Shown here: positions 44,030 to 54,140 of the stretch, piece after piece
How the letters are laid out: each line of letters starts with the position of its first letter
How positions within the stretch are numbered: the first letter of the stretch is position 1
From: Viola odorata
Taxonomy: Eukaryota > Streptophyta > Magnoliopsida > Malpighiales > Violaceae
NCBI GenBank assembly: GCA_963691705.1
Contig: OY829537.1
Span: 40,551,514-40,615,513, forward strand
Direction: 5' to 3'
Length of the DNA: 64,000 nt
Notes under the pieces: model-generated
What the model saw: only the letters and a program-made list of their open reading frames with translations
What the model was told of the DNA's origin: nothing
Database searches by the model: none
Translations under genes and position numbers: made by a program

Positions 44030-46423
44030 GACCCATTTGGAGAGCACTCCATTGAGGAAGGCATTTTGAACATCAAGCTGGCGAATAGTCCAACCACACT
44101 GCACTGCCAAAGACAATACGGTGCGGACCATAGGAGGTTTAATTACGGGACTGAAGGTTTCATCATAGTCCAAACCTTCCTGTTGGTGAAACCCTTTGGC
44201 AACCAAACGCGCCTTGTGACGCTCAACACTGCCATCTGCCTTCCGCTTCAATTTAAAGACCCATTTGCACCCAATTAAATTCATGCCCAGCTGAAAGGGA
44301 ACCAGGCGCCAAGTGTGGTTGAGATGAAGAGCACGATACTCTTCTTCCATAGCTCGGCGCCAATTTGAGGATTTGAGGGCAGCAGAATGAGATTTGGGTT
44401 CGGTTTCAAGGGAAGAGGAAAGGTGGACAGTGGAGCATGTGTATTTCGGGTTAGGCTTGCGTGTTAGGCGTAAAGCCATGGCGTAAAGCCATGGCATGGG
44501 TTTTAGTGACAGCAGGAGCTCCTGGAGGGAGGGATGGAGCCAGAATGGGTGAGGGTGATAATTGGGAATTAGGGATTGGCAGGGACGGGACTGATGAGGG
44601 ATGTAGTGAGCTAGGTGAAGGGGTTGGCATAGATGGGCCGTGGATTTGGGATGATGGGCCGGTGGGGAAAGGTGGTAAGGGAGAATGTGTACTATGAACT
44701 TGTGATGGGCTTAGGCTTGCACCAAGCTGAGCACTCCTTGCGGGCTGAGCTTCGGCGGGCTGTGGCTTCAAATCGGACACAGGACTGGAGAATTGAGGAA
44801 GAACAGGACAGGACAGGGCATGTGGGATGAGTTTTGTATGTGGAATTGACGACGACACAGAGGAGGATGTTTTCTTGGCAAATGGAAAATCAAACTCAAA
44901 GAATTGAACATGTCTTGCTAAATAGATTTTATTAGTGTTTAAGTCAAGACAACGGTATCCATGATGAGTGGAACTGTAGCCCAAGAACAAACAGTGAACA
45001 GAGCGGTAGTCGAGTTTGTGGCGGTTGTGAGGACGAAGGTATGGAAAACAAGTGCAGCCAAAAATCTTTAAAAAATTGTAATCCGGAGGAGTACGAAACA
45101 ATAACTGATAAGGAGAATGTTTGTTTAAGGTAGGAGATGGTTGATGATTGATTAAAAACACAGCTGTTTCAAAAGCATAGGACTAGAAATATTAAGGTAG
45201 GTGAGCCTGGGCCATTAGTGATAAACCAATTTCAATGATATGACGATTTTTCCGTTCCACTTGACCATTTTGTTCGTAAGTGTGAGGACAAATGACATGG
45301 TGATGAATCCCTAGGTCTTGAAAGTATTTACTCAATTTTCAAAATTCTCCTCCCCAATCAGTTTGAACAGATTTAATTTTGCGGTCAAATTGACGCTCAA
45401 CTAATTTTTGAAACATTGGAAAGATGTGAAAGACATCGGATTTGTAGAAACATGGGTAGTACCAGACAAAATTTGAATAATCATCCACAAAGATAACGAA
45501 ATATTTAAAATAACTAGAGGAAACCGAGGCCGGGCCCCACATGTCACTAAAAATCAACTCTAATGGAGCGGTACTACGCCGTCCAGTTATTTTTAATGTG
45601 GTGCGAGTAGATTTACCTAAAGGACAAGAAAAACAGTTGAATGAACGGAAAGAAAGATTACTAGACACTAGAAGTTTATTGGTGGTAACAATATGACGTA
45701 GAAGATCACGATGTGGATGACCCAAACGACTATGCCACACCGAAAGAGATGCTTTGGTGGTGAGGTTGGTAGTAGGTGTGACTCGGCTGATGGATGTCGG
45801 TTGTTGTAACAAATACAGCCCGTCCTTACTCCCCCTGCGAAGAAGAGGCGTTCCCGTACGGATATCCTTCACAAGAAAATAGGTGGGATGGAATTCCCAA
45901 AACACAGAATTATCATTAGCAAATTGTTTGACGGAGATTAAATTTTTAGAAATAGAAGGTGCACACAACACATTAGAGAGAGCTAAAGGTTTAGCACAAG
46001 ATTTAATGGTAGAGTTGTCAACAAAATTAATTGGAATTTGTTTACCATTTCCCATCTGCAAGTTCTCTGTACTAGTGTACTCGGTATAGTTGTGCAGGTT
46101 TCCAGTATCTTGGGTGACATGATGGGATGCTATTGTATCGGGATACCAATCCCTAGGGGTGGTGGAATGGTGGGAGGGCACATGAGCAACCATGGTATTG
46201 TTCTGGTAAGGTGCAGCAAGAATCATGTTGGTTGTTGGTCGGGGAGCATAGCGATCATTGCAGTCAATCGCATAATGCCTCTATTGGGGACAAATTTGGC
46301 AGCGTGGTGAAAAGTATTGTCGACCACCATTGTTGGACCTGTAATTGCGGCCACGGTTATTATAATTGATAAGATTCGGACTGTTGGGGAAACGGGATCT
46401 GGATTATGGCTATCTGGAATCAC
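44030..46423 (-). pseudogene. Ty1/copia gag end, protease, integrase and start of reverse transcriptase
   Basis: From right to left: the gag zinc knuckle CQICPQ-RHYAIDC with a TAG inside it (about 46285); the protease motif WYPDTIASHHVT, where the usual Asp-Ser/Thr-Gly has become Asp-Thr-Ile; GAG-pre-integrase (VWHSRLGHPHRDLLRHI ... CFSCPLGKS); the integrase core with Asp in LIFSDMWGP and Asp in VQTDWGGEF. After a frame break near 45339 come FGCTCFPYLRPHNRHKLDYR and a Pro/Ser-rich linker. The start of reverse transcriptase follows (WRRAMEEEYRALHLNHTW, GCKWVFKLKRKADGSVERHK, LDVQNAFLNGVLSKWVY), cut at 44029 by the solo LTR. The reading resumes at 34937. No LTRs of this copia element are in the window. 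Confidence 0.87.
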
Positions 46424-46933
46424 TGTAGTAGCAATCCGTCGCACCTGCAAAGCGCCGGAGGGGGGACTCCGGCGTAGACACTCCGATGCTTAAGTTAGTA
46501 TAGCTGTGAAATTTGGCAGAGATTTTTTTAGAGAATCAGATCTTACTCTCGATCTAGAAATGAGGGGTATTTATAGCCGAAGAAAGAAAGGTTGTTACCC
46601 CCAGGGATGGGCGTTATCAAGGGGAGATATCACTCAGGATGACATCAGCATGAGTCAGTCAGACCGGATATCGCTAGTGGGATATCGCCAATGAGACGTT
46701 GTCGGGGTTTCCTGGGATGGGATGACGCCGTGTGGGTCCCCCCCCCCCCCCCCCCCCCGCTGATGTTGACCACCCCAGGATCCTCAGTCTTACGGGGGCG
46801 GCAGCCGGGTGCCGTCGCCAGTTAAGGTCTACAGGGATCTGGCTTTGACTTGAGGTGAGAAGACGAATATACCCTTGGTGTTTCATCAATTTTTATCATA
46901 AGCCTAACTGAAAACGAGCCCGAGTGTTCACCA
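46424..46933 (-). repeat. Grande/Retand-like LTR (LTR2), 3' LTR of an element extending right
   Basis: Read leftwards from TGGTGAACACTCGGGCTCG (46933). Its start, its CTATAAATAC box (46567-46576) and its end-proximal ACTTAAGCATCGGAG...TTGCAGGTG block match LTR1 at 25360. The left end lies between 46424 and 46445, where copia gag begins. A run of 21 C lies at 46738-46758. GGACAAGAGAGGCAATCCT beside its start (minus strand) is a plausible polypurine tract, making this the 3' LTR of an element whose body lies to the right. Confidence 0.72.
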
Positions 46934-47580
46934 AGGATTGCCTCTCTTGTCCTCTGGAGGAATCGTTACTCCCTTTGCACCGGATATACGATAGCAAAAT
47001 AGGTGAGTGGGACCGACCGTTAGCGATAGCGCCGGTCCTTTCCGAAGCTTCTACTATCATTCTGAAGGCAATATTTCCTTGTGTTTTCCTGCACATTCTC
47101 AAATGTGGTTTTGTCATGTTAGCAAAAATGACATATAATGACAAGTACTAGTTACCCTTAGAGGTTTTCACCCACTCATGTCGGGGTGTTTTTTGGTGTC
47201 ACCGTTTCTCTCCAAACTCATGGGGTCTGGCCTTGCGATAAGCCGCTTACAGTTTGTGCGGTCTTACGCCATAGCTACCGGCAATATTGATGCGGTTTTA
47301 GGCTACTCGGAGCTACCTGTAATATCGATGCGGTTTTACGCTGTAGGCTGCCTACAAATTGTAAGGTTTTACGTTCTCCGATACGTACTCTATTCAAGCG
47401 TCTCGGGTATCCACCAGGAGTTCCGCGTTAGCCTTTCCCTCCAACTGCCTTGGGATAACGGGACGGCTCATTTTTCGAGGTGTACGCCTAGGTGCGCATT
47501 TATTACTTTGAATCTATAAATGTAATCTTTTTTGGTGCAGATTCTTCACACCCTCTTTGCTTCTCATTTTCTATTTCTTC
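46934..47580 (+). promoter_or_regulatory. Leader and promoter region of the first antisense gene
   Basis: No gene seen. It contains a locally repeated block (GCGGTTTTA...CTACC at about 47290 and 47330) and a TATA-like CTATAAATG at about 47514, some 65 bp before the ATG of the next gene on the plus strand, opposite in direction to the LTR. Confidence 0.45.
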
Positions 47581-47970
47581 ATGGATGATCTCACCAGAAA
47601 CTTCCTGATCTCCAAAGCCTTGACCCTCAAGAATCTCACTGAGGGTGACGTCAGCTTCCTGGAGAACATGATGACGAAGACTGGCGAGGATATGCTGAAA
47701 CTTCGGGGAATGATGACCCCCATTCAGGCCAGGATCGGGGCTGCTACCATGGAGGACTTCAATCCTATCGGGAATGTCTCCAAGCTGGCCGTCGTCGCCT
47801 GCCGTATTGAGGTAGCCATTTCCATGCTGCAGCAGAGGAAGGATCTGCTGAACTGCTGTCTGAAGAGCATGAGAAGCACCTCTTCGGAGCTGACTTCCGT
47901 GGTGGACGCCTTGAGGGACATCCCCATTCTGCTGGTGGATGACGACAATGACGCCGGGTCCCGGGCTTGA
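47581..47970 (+). CDS. Antisense ORF A of Grande/Retand-like element (129 aa, unknown)
   Basis: Complete 129-residue frame from ATG 47581 (MDDLTRNFLISKALTLKN) to a TGA at 47968. I chose this ATG over the upstream in-frame one at 47557 because it follows a TATA-like box by about 65 bp and starts the charged part of the protein. It appears alpha-helical throughout (NMMTKTGEDMLKLRGMMTPI, RIEVAISMLQQRKDLLNCCL) and ends in an acidic tail (LLVDDDNDAGSRA). No domain recognised. It is antisense to the adjacent LTR, as antisense ORFs are in Grande and some other Tat elements. A coiled-coil structural protein is one guess. Confidence 0.55.
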   Translation: MDDLTRNFLISKALTLKNLTEGDVSFLENMMTKTGEDMLKLRGMMTPIQARIGAATMEDFNPIGNVSKLAVVACRIEVAISMLQQRKDLLNCCLKSMRSTSSELTSVVDALRDIPILLVDDDNDAGSRA

Positions 47971-48498
47971 ATGTTGGCCGCTCCGCTTTCTCTTTTGTTT
48001 TCCCTTTGTATATTTTATGTATGCGAACGTATATTCAGGCCGTTAGGCCGTAATGAAACTCCTTTCCGTTATTGGACTTGTGATCTTTCTCTCCTTTTTA
48101 GGTCGTTAGCCCTAGCTTCGATTGAGAGCTATGGCCAAGCCCAACTAAAAACGAGTCTGACACTTGTCAAACTTTTGCAGTATTTATTCTTCTTTATCTG
48201 CCAGGTGGCGACGGTTGCTTAGGCAAACTGTTCTACTAATCACGCGTCGTCTCTTCAGTAATAACTAATTGGGCAGTTTTTCTGTGCTTCTTGATCGTTG
48301 AGAAATTTCAACAGGCGTGATCCAAGAATTTTAAATTTGCCATCATGGTTGATCTTCTCAAGACGCATTGAATTATCCTTCTCTCACGTGAGAAATTTGA
48401 AGATTCTCACCACTTTATTTATTTATGGGGAGTTCTTCTTCTTTTTCCTATTCATCTTCTTCTTCATATTTTTCTGTTGCTACTGATTTTCTCCTCTC
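47971..48498. other. Spacer between antisense ORFs A and B
   Basis: No gene seen. It includes a polyadenylation-like AT stretch after ORF A and a segment (CCCAACTAAAAACGAGTCTGA) resembling 46901-46924 at the LTR border. A TTC-rich stretch lies just upstream of ORF B. Confidence 0.45.
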
Positions 48499-48924
48499 AT
48501 GGCCAATTCTCATGATCAGGTTTCCGATGAGCGAGGATCTCGTCCAACCCCTCCGACGACACCAGATTTTGACAATCCTCCTTCGCCGCCGTACCGGAAG
48601 AGGTGATTGCTCCACCGTAGAGGTCGGAAGAGATCGAAGAAGAGAGCATATTCTGAAGCCACTGGTTGGTTTTCTTCATTTTCAGCCCCTCCGTCCTGTA
48701 AGGGCAAAAAATTGTTCCCTCCTGCTGACTGGTTTGAAGAGGAGATTCCTTTAGGCGATACCGTTGCCAAGGCGGCATCTTCAGCTACAAAGGAGGAATC
48801 CAAGCCATTGACGCTGAGCCCGAAGCGAAAAGCTGACAAATCCCCTCCTTTTGCTGATGAGGAGCTTTCGCCCTCCGATGAGGAGTATTGCTACTGGTTC
48901 TCTTATTGGCCTGACGAGGATTGA
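48499..48924 (+). pseudogene. Antisense ORF B (141 codons, one internal stop)
   Basis: From ATG 48499 (MANSHDQVSDERGSRPTPPT) the frame runs to a stop at 48922 with one TGA at 48604 (codon 36). It is low complexity: a Pro/Thr-rich N-terminus, a basic patch (RRGRKRSKKRAYSE) that could be a nuclear localisation signal, Pro/Lys/Ser repeats, and an acidic aromatic end (DEEYCYWFSYWPDED). No domain recognised. The stop suggests decay, unless translation begins downstream. It shares its strand with ORF A and the transposase_28-like frame. Confidence 0.45.
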
Positions 48925-49423
48925 TTCCGCCCTTGGCAATCCCTTGTAGATGTCGTATGGCTTATTATTAAATGAAGTGATGCTTTGCCTTTTTTAGTTT
49001 TGCATGCTCGGGCGTTAGCTCCTCTTTGGATGGCTATCGCTGAGAAACTAACTGTTGCTTCGATGTAACCGCTTGCAACTGATTGTCAGTAACTACCCCC
49101 TCCAAAAGATATAAATGCCTGGACATAAATATCCTTCTGAGGTTTTTACACGTGTCACTTTTGCTTTGGGGCGTGTCCCGCTTTTACAGGCTGTTCAATT
49201 CTCAAACTCAACCTTTAAAAGGGAGCAACTGCTCTCTTTTAATACTTTTTGCCTGCACTTCAAAATTTTCTCCCTTTCTCTCTCTAGATTCTTGCTTCGA
49301 AGGAAGTCACGACCACCGTTCGCCGACGCTGACAGTTTTATCCACCGCCTTCTGTTCAAGGTACTTCGCTTCTTTTTCCTCAGATTTTCTTCTTCCTGAT
49401 TCATTATGAGTACCTCTGGATAC
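48925..49423 (+). promoter_or_regulatory. Upstream region of the third antisense gene
   Basis: A TATA-like GATATAAATG at about 49109 and a pyrimidine-rich leader precede the E3 insertion point. The frame that carries the domain at 63422 is open across the empty site (49424/63415 joined) and for some way upstream. An ATG at 49406 lies in a different frame. GATAC at 49419-49423 is the left target duplication of E3. Confidence 0.45.
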
Positions 49424-51710
49424 TGTCGCACCCCCCTTTTTCGATTTTTATCCTAATGCGACGCGGGTTTGGGACAAGATGTAAGACGAAATCGGACTCA
49501 TCTCACATGATGCATATGAAGTCGCCACCCTAATTTTCCTAGGTTTAGGGAACCTATTTGTCATGCATAAAAAATAAAAAATAAAGGCGAAGTGGGTCTG
49601 AACCCGAGAACAGTGGTACGAGGTCGTATTATGGACTCGGGAAGGTGTTAGGCACCCGAGTCTCATGCTAAAAAAGGTTACCGGATAAATGAGGTGTTTA
49701 ATCATGTTTGAAAAATAAGAAGTCCTAAATTATGTGATCATGCCCAAATGGATAAATTCATGAATACGAGTGTAAAATGCGAAAAAAGGCGTGGAATAAA
49801 TAAAAGGGTAAGAAACGCTTACTTGATTAAGGGGTACGGGCGATTTACCCCTTTTTCATTGAGTTTACTTTGGTACGAAGAGAGGATAACGTTGAATGAT
49901 TGAATATTTGACAATTGCTGCATGTGAGCGAAAATAATTAATTTAGTAGTTAAGCGCGAGTAGGGTAATTATTTAGGCGTTTAAGAGCATGCAAAAATGA
50001 TTAATTAAAAGGTACGAGCATATGAATGATCGGAATCAAAATTATCGCAAGCAAGCGGAGTAATAATTTTTGATGATTAAACGTAGACAGAATAATTAAA
50101 CATGCAAAAGAATAAGAAAATAAATAAACATGCAAGCATATGAAAATAATAACTAAACATGCGAGCATACGGAAATAAATAAACAGTATAAGCATGCGGA
50201 AATTAAATAAACAGTACAAGCATACGAAAAAAATAAATAGTGCGACTGCAAAAATAAATAAACAGTACGAGTGTGCGAAAAATAAATAGTGCAAGTGCGA
50301 AATAAATAAACAGTACAAGCATTCAGAAAATTGGTACGAAAAATAAATACGATAAGCTGAAAAATTAGACTAGGCCCACTGGCCTAGAAATTGGGCCCAT
50401 CAGACCAGCCCACCTCCCCTCTTCTTATTATTCCAATTTGGGCTTGGCATAAGCCAAGCCCATCCACCAAATTAAAGTAAAACAACCCTGCCCTCTCACT
50501 ATTCATCGTCTCCCTTACTCGTCCGCATCTTCTTCTTCAACAACAAACAGAACAGTGACCACGACATAGCTGTGCACGGCAACGCCGCAGCATGAGCAGA
50601 CCAGCGGTGTGACCTGCAACGGCGGCGAGGAGCTAGGCAGCACCAGCTCGGCGGAGGCGAGGCAGTTGCAGAGGTGGCGCGGCAGTTGCAGCGACGGAGC
50701 TTGGCGACGGTGGCAACCCATAACAGCAGCAACACGTGGCAGCGGCTCAGCGGCGATGGCGCAGCAGCAGCAACGACGGCACAGCAGCAGCAACGGCGAG
50801 GTGACAGCCACGGTGGCAGCTTGGCAGTTCGGCAAGCAAGGCAGCGCAATAGCTCTACGGGGCCACGGTAGCAGCCCAGCAGCGGTGTACGGTGGCGCCG
50901 TAGCAGGCCACGGCAGTGGCGATGAAGGGGCTGCGTTTCTCTCTCTCTCTCTCTCTCTGCGTCTGCCCCCCTCCCCTTTGCTTGTGGCTCCGAGCTTCCA
51001 TTTTATGAAGCTTGAGGCGGTGGAGAGGTGAGGTAACCGAGGATGACAAGAACAATGAGCAGTGGCGTGGCTCGAGGAAGAACGTGACGCTCAAGGAGGA
51101 GAACAGTAAGGCGGTTAGTTCATGCACGCCTACGTGGAAAATAGGATGGCCATTGATCTTAGTTGACTTCAAAAGTCAACTAGATCAATGGTAGAGATGA
51201 AAAACTTGATATATTAATTAACTATTCAGTTCAAGGCAATGGTACGAGTAATTTTGCGAGAAAATAAATATAAACTTGAACCAAAAATGTTAAAACGTAG
51301 AATAAAATAAACTAAGATAAATAGCATACAGTAAGCGATGAAAAGTTTGCCATATTGCTCGATAAAAAATATTCGCTTGTAAGTAATAAAAATTCGAGCG
51401 TAACAAAATGCTAAAATAAAAATTGAACGAAACGCAAAGAGATAACGCGAGATAGAAAAATAATAAAAATAAGTAACTAATGAGTGAAATTGTTCGACCC
51501 TTGGTTTCGAGAATTTGACTCGGGAACCGATACGGGTTCGAACGGAAAAAGTGATAAAAATGCGAAAAAAGTATGGAACAAAATTTAAATGATATTAAGC
51601 GTAAAAATAAACATCAGATTGACATAGATAAATGGAAGTACGGTTTTAGAAAATTGATGACAGAAATGCGACAAAATGAAAAATTTAAAATCCAAAACCG
51701 GGTAGCAACA
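49424..51710 (-). repeat. E3 3' LTR
   Basis: Contains the CTCGGG...CCCGAG hairpin at 49636-49660, AT-rich AAATAAACAGTACAAGCATACG-type repeats at 50080-50340, and a GC-rich block with CAG runs at 50530-51060 that includes a TC microsatellite (50935-50957). Open frames of 105-140 codons occur on both strands of the GC-rich block but look like composition effects. Confidence 0.92.
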
Positions 51711-51730
51711 GTTGCCCCCTCTTTACTGTC
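51711..51730 (-). other. E3 polypurine tract
   Basis: GACAGTAAAGAGGGGGCAAC on the minus strand, directly before the 3' LTR; one base differs from the E1 tract. Confidence 0.75.
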
Positions 51731-51992
51731 TTATCAAAAATCCGATGTTATCGAGATTTTTGATGAGCAGTAAAGATGGTTGCTCCCGAACCAGCAATGG
51801 TTTGAAAAATGCGAAATGTAAATGCAGACTTCTTTGATAATGGGGATGAGAAGTAAACGTAGAAATGTGAATGACTTGTCCCTGATAATGGGATGAAATG
51901 CAAATTGCAATAAATGACAACTTTTCTAATAATGAGGATAAAGGTAAATGGTGACTTCCTAGATAGTGGGGTGAAATGTAGATGATGAAACG

Positions 51993-52192
51993 TAAATTAG
52001 GTAGGGCGAGGGTAGCACTCGCAGTCCATACCTTGGTGCAGGAAACTAAATTGCAGAAAAGTAATTCAGGTAGGGCGAGGGTAGCACTCGCAGTCCATAC
52101 CTTGGTGCGGGAAACTAAATTGCGGAAAAGTAATTCAGGTAGGGCGAGGGTAGCACTCGCAGTCCATACCTTGGTGCAGGAAAGTAGATGCA
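51993..52192. repeat. E3 tandem array a (about 69 bp x 3)
   Basis: Three copies starting near 52000, 52068 and 52138, with core GGGCGAGGGTAGCACTCGCA and CCATACCTTGGTGC. GGTAGCACTCGCAGTCC-like sequence recurs at 56530. Confidence 0.88.
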
Positions 52193-52439
52193 TGCATGAT
52201 ATGTTGAGAGAAATTACGGAAGGGGATGAATCATCAAAACAAAAACTATCTTGAGAGATAAGTGTAACAGACAGGGTGTGGGGATGTGACCAATCACACC
52301 TTTGAAGAGACATGTTGGCAAGTGGGTAACCAAGTCACCGCACGATATGACTGAAAAGGGGAATGGGTGATTGGAGAATTTTGACCTGGGTAGATTGCAG
52401 ACAGAAAGTAATTGGCAAAAAGTAAAGTAAAGTGCGGAA

Positions 52440-52858
52440 AGTAAGGTGCGTGGGGACAAACCGCTTACAACATTCAAAAGACATCGCGTGGGGACGAACC
52501 ACTAAAAAGACGCATGTTGTGGGGACGAACCGCTTACAACATTCAAAAGACATCGCGTGGGGATGAACCGCTTACGCGACCTAAAAAGACGCATACCGCT
52601 TATAACATTCAAAAGACATCGCGTGGGGACGAACCGCTTACGCGACCTAAAAAGACGCATATTGTGGGGACGAACCGCTTACAACATTCAAAAGACATCG
52701 CGTGGGGACGAACCGCTTACGCGACCTAAAAAGACGCATGTTGTGGGGACGAACCGCTTACAACATTCAAAAGACATCGCGTGGGGACGAACCGCTTACG
52801 CGACCTAAAAAGACGCATGTTGTAGGGACGAACCGCTTACAACATTCAAAAGACATGC
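52440..52858. repeat. E3 tandem array b, two-tier repeat
   Basis: About five copies of an 80-bp composite made of two related half-units. Both start GTGGGGACGAACCGCTTAC. One continues AACATTCAAAAGACATCGC and the other GCGACCTAAAAAGACGCATG. The alternation is a small higher-order repeat; one composite near 52590 has lost a half-unit start. Confidence 0.9.
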
Positions 52859-52914
52859 ACTAAAGTCGCTCTGGGAGGAGGAGAATTCATGCAGGAAAGG
52901 TAAATAAAGGCAAA

Positions 52915-53180
52915 TGTGAACTTCACTTGGGCGTTGTTGCCCCCTGAGACATCGGTGCGGAAATTGCAATTAAAACTCCACTCGGACGTTGCTGCCTACC
53001 GGGAGGTTGATGCTGAAGAGTGGAATGAAAACTCCGCTCTGACGTTGCTGCCCACTAGGAGATTGATGCGAGATCCTTCTGGACGCTGCCGCCCGTCGGA
53101 TATTGAAATGAAAACTCCACTCGGACGCTGCTGCCTACCGGGAGATTGATGCTGAAAATGAAAAATCCACCTGGGGAGAT
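52915..53180. repeat. E3 tandem array c (about 55-65 bp, 4 copies)
   Basis: Diverged copies of AAAACTCCACTCGGACGTTG followed by CTGCCTACCGGGAGATTGA and TGCTGAA. A related block appears at 56460-56520. Confidence 0.8.
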
Positions 53181-53337
53181 TGCTTTGCTTGGAATGTTGG
53201 GAAAATGTTGGTCTTCTGGATATTTTGAGGAAGGATGTCTCTGATAGTGAGGACGGATGATGATCTCGGATAGTGAGATAGTCTTCTCTGATAGTGAGGA
53301 TGATGTCACTCTGATAGTGAGGACGGGTGATGATCTC

Positions 53338-53758
53338 TAAACATTTGAGGAAGATAGTCACCTCGGACGTTTGAGGAAGATGGTCACCTCTGGACGGTTT
53401 GAGGAAGATAGTCACCTCTGGACGGTTTGAGGAAGATAGTCACCTCTGGACGGTTTGAGGAAGATAGTCACCTCTGGACGGTTTGAGGAAGATGGTCACC
53501 TCTGGACGGTTTGAGGAAGATGGTCACCTCTGGACAGTTTGAGGAAGATAGTCACCTCTGGACAGTGAGGAAGATAGTCACCTCTGGACGGTGAGGAAGA
53601 TAGTCACCTCTGGACATTTTGAGGAAGATAGTCACCTCTGGACAGTGAGGAAGATAGTCACCTCTGGACGGTGAGGAAGATAGTCACCTCTGGACATTTT
53701 GAGGAAGATAGTCACCTCTAGACAGTGAGGAAGATAGTCACCTCTGGACATTTTGAAA
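53338..53758. repeat. E3 tandem array d (about 28 bp, roughly 15 copies)
   Basis: Units of GAGGAAGATAGTCACCTCTG followed by GACGGTTT, GACAGT or GACATTTT. The last ten alternate in a near-regular pattern of these three endings. Confidence 0.92.
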
Positions 53759-53880
53759 TTCTCGGATATGAGAGTGGGTGACCAAGTCACCGCACGACAA
53801 CTGGGAAGTGGACGACCAAGTCGTCACACTAACGTGGGTAACCAAGTTACCGCACGAAAAGACTAAAAAGTAGGTTTTGA
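53759..53880. repeat. E3 short repeat around GACCAAGTCACCGCACGA
   Basis: Three diverged copies of GTGGGTGACCAAGTCACCGC with partly inverted GTGAC...GTCAC arms. A fourth lies at 52320. Confidence 0.7.
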
Positions 53881-54140
53881 GCCGCCACACAAAACTTGGA
53901 AGGTGGGTTTTTAGAATTTTAAAAGGTGGAGTTTTTGAACCGCCACACGAAATGTTGAAAGGTGGGGTCTTGAACCGCCACACAAAACTTTGAAAGGTGG
54001 GGTTTTGAACCGCCACACGAAAGTTGGAAGAAGGGGTTTTGAACCACCACACGAAGGTTTGAAAGGTGGGGTTTTGAACCGCCATACGAAGGTTTGAAAG
54101 ATGGGGTTTTGAACCGCCACACTAAGGTTTGAAAGATGGA
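53881..54140. repeat. E3 tandem array e (about 33 bp, 7 copies)
   Basis: Units of GGTGGGGTTTTGAACCGCCA followed by CACGAAGGTTTGAAA, with local variation. Confidence 0.9.

Noticed and set aside
50499..51031. Open frames of 105-140 codons on both strands of the E3 LTR (and copies at 62250-62876)
   Set aside because: Frames exist on both strands at once in a GC-rich CAG block with no domain; likely compositional.
51993..54140. Regular repeats suggesting a CRISPR array
   Set aside because: Units are contiguous tandem repeats without unique spacers, in plant retrotransposon DNA.
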